From Clostridia bacterium (GTDB taxonomy: Bacteria > Bacillota_A > Clostridia > Christensenellales > Aristaeellaceae): a stretch of DNA of 16,778 nucleotides. The notes under the pieces were generated by a model. That model was not told the DNA's origin, searched no databases, and saw only the letters and a list, made by a program, of their open reading frames with translations. The position numbers and the translations under genes were made by a program. The DNA is taken from positions 1 to 16,778 of the forward strand of contig JAFRJF010000070.1 of the NCBI GenBank assembly GCA_017432405.1. The letters are read 5' to 3'. Of the stretch, positions 15,881 through 16,778 are shown piece after piece. Every line of letters begins with the position of its first letter. Position 1 is the stretch's first letter.

Positions 15881-16237
15881 ATGTATTATGAAAGCATGCC
15901 GCTGTATCCCCGGATGGGATGCGATGGCGGGCGGGACGACTGCGTGCGCGTACCCATGTTCGCCTCCGAGCGCTGCGGGACGGGGCACATGCCGGACCCC
16001 TGCGCCTGCCGGCGGGTGACGATCGAAAACCCCTGCTGCCCGGGGGAGGTGGCCGAGGTGCTGCTGGGCGTGGACGAATGCGGGAACCTGGTGGTCTGCG
16101 TGAAGCGGGATTGCCGCCCGCCCTGCCCGCCGCCCCGCCCGCCAAGGCCGTGCCCGTCCAATCCCTGTGCCCCCTGCCCGCCGCCCCGCCCCCGCAGGGA
16201 CGGATGCCACGGGAGATTGTACGGGAGCTGGAGGTAG
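15881..16237 (+). CDS. Small Cys/Pro-rich protein of unknown function
   Basis: 118 residues from ATG 15881; GTG 15875, two codons earlier, is an alternative start behind GGAAGGG (15864-15870). I do not recognise the family. It has 15 Cys and a very Pro-rich C-terminal third made of PPCPPP, PRPPRPCP and CPPPRP blocks. The middle (VTIENPCCPGEVAEVLLGVDECGNLVVCVKRDC) looks like a small beta-rich domain and is the best argument that the frame is real; the two other frames are also open for part of the region. No signal peptide is seen. Spore-coat-like or metal-binding roles are guesses from composition. TAG stop, immediately followed by an inverted repeat. Moderate confidence that it is expressed. 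Confidence 0.6.
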   Translation: MYYESMPLYPRMGCDGGRDDCVRVPMFASERCGTGHMPDPCACRRVTIENPCCPGEVAEVLLGVDECGNLVVCVKRDCRPPCPPPRPPRPCPSNPCAPCPPPRPRRDGCHGRLYGSWR

Positions 16238-16302
16238 ATACTGATTTGTCGCGGAGCGACAAATCAGTATAATGAGGAATGAGGAATGAGGAATGGATGA
16301 GG
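16238..16302. repeat. 15-bp perfect inverted repeat followed by AATGAGG heptamers
   Basis: Arms 16238-16252 (ATACTGATTTGTCGC) and 16256-16270, loop GGA, then AATGAGG three times (16271-16291) and an imperfect fourth AATGGATGAGG. The palindrome begins at the base after the stop of the Cys-rich ORF. No T-run follows, so it is not a classical terminator. Confidence 0.85.
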
Positions 16303-16375
16303 AAATCCTACGGGGCCGCCGCACGCACGCCGCGAATGCTGCCATATCTCCTTTTGAAATGCAATAGTTCATTCC

Positions 16376-16407
16376 AACGGACGATCGCCAGATCGCCCGT
16401 TCTTTTG
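16376..16407 (+). terminator. Weak candidate terminator hairpin
   Basis: AACGG-A-CGATC (16376-16386), loop GCCA, GATCG-C-CCGTT (16391-16401): ten pairs with one A/C mismatch, followed by CTTTTG. It could end transcription from the Cys-rich gene about 140 bases upstream. The short T-run makes this uncertain. Confidence 0.45.
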
Positions 16408-16486
16408 TGGTACGCACCGAACAATCACAGGTATTCTGTTTTACACAAACGACATACTATTTGCAGATTTCTGTGACAACTTTATT

Positions 16487-16515
16487 TTGAAATTATGATA
16501 CTATATGATTAATAT
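16487..16515 (+). promoter_or_regulatory. Candidate promoter for the secreted protein at the right edge
   Basis: TTGAAA (16487-16492), 17 bases, TAATAT (16510-16515; 4 of 6 matches). The surroundings are notably AT-rich compared with the neighbouring genes. Other TATGAT boxes at 16494 and 16504 lack a well-placed -35. Confidence 0.4.
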
Positions 16516-16593
16516 GGTTTGATTTGCGCTTGAATCAGACGGATTGCTTCGCTTTCATACACAATCACGTCACAATAAGGGGGAACGGCCGCA

Positions 16594-16778
16594 ATGAAAA
16601 AAATGATTACCGCGCTGCTGCTGCTCGCCATGCTCATCCAGGTGCTGCCCTTTGAGGCGCTGGCCACGGTGGGCAAGGTGCTCTCCAAGGAGGAAATGGC
16701 CCGGGCCTACGCGCTGACGGGCCTGGGGACCGGCGGGCTGAAGGCCAACAGCAACGGCGCTTACCACGACGGCATGAA
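16594..16778 (+). CDS. N-terminus of a secreted protein (3' end off window)
   Basis: The frame is open from ATG 16594 to the window edge (61 full codons). It begins MKKMITALLLLAML, a positively charged start and hydrophobic core, with a likely signal peptidase I site after FEALA (residues 20-24). The mature start is TVGKVLSKEEMARAYALTG. AAGGGGG (16577-16583) lies 10 bases upstream of the ATG. No domain can be named from the fragment. It could be a large surface protein like the one at the left edge, but that is only a guess. Confidence 0.8.
   Translation, partial: MKKMITALLLLAMLIQVLPFEALATVGKVLSKEEMARAYALTGLGTGGLKANSNGAYHDGM

Noticed and set aside
15831..16272. Alternative plus-strand frames (starts 15831 and 15919) over the Cys-rich gene
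   Set aside because: They give Arg/Ala/Gly-rich low-complexity protein without strand-like segments. The first does have an ATG but ends early.
14780..16417. A 545-codon minus-strand open frame over yitT and the tRNA
   Set aside because: It crosses the tRNA, both divergent promoters and the Cys-rich gene. The YitT protein in the neighbouring minus-strand frame explains the region.

Overview
The window is one stretch of a GC-rich bacterial chromosome, most likely from a Clostridia-type member of the Bacillota living in an animal gut. This placement is inferred from several things: a huge secreted repeat protein of the Ig-like/CxxC/Fn3 kind, a Gram-positive-type topoisomerase IV pair, a YitT-family membrane protein, a tRNA gene without an encoded CCA, and consensus vegetative promoters. 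The genus cannot be read from the sequence.

Layout. (1) Positions 1-6276 hold a giant surface/secreted protein whose beginning lies off the left edge. It is cut in two by an in-frame TAG at 3931-3933 inside a tandem-repeat array; the reading frame stays open for a further 780 codons. A GC-rich hairpin terminator follows. (2) Positions 6421-9560 hold a four-gene zinc-uptake operon: substrate-binding protein, Fur/Zur-type repressor, ABC ATPase and permease. A perfect consensus promoter with a palindromic operator-like site at its start point precedes it, and all four genes overlap. (3) Positions 9626-14023 hold parE-parC (topoisomerase IV). (4) Positions 14024-14181 are an intergenic stretch with two striking inverted repeats, followed by a small YjbR/MmcQ-family gene. 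(5) A repeat-rich intergenic region and a probable bidirectional terminator separate that gene from a convergent tRNA-Val(GAC) gene and a YitT-family gene, both on the minus strand. (6) Divergent from yitT lies a small Cys/Pro-rich protein of unknown function, then another inverted repeat with AATGAGG heptamers. (7) The right edge carries the signal peptide and first residues of another secreted protein, cut by the window end. The stretch 16238-16593 has no gene; it holds the repeat, one hairpin that may be a terminator, and a candidate promoter.

How the genes work together. The zinc operon looks self-contained: the repressor sits among the transport genes it probably controls. ParE and ParC form one decatenating enzyme. 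The rest of the window does not form an obvious pathway. I do not see a clearly new multi-gene system. The best leads are the amber-interrupted surface protein, the Cys/His tail of the Fur protein created by overlap with the next gene, the long hairpin in front of the YjbR-like gene, and the unrecognised Cys/Pro-rich protein.
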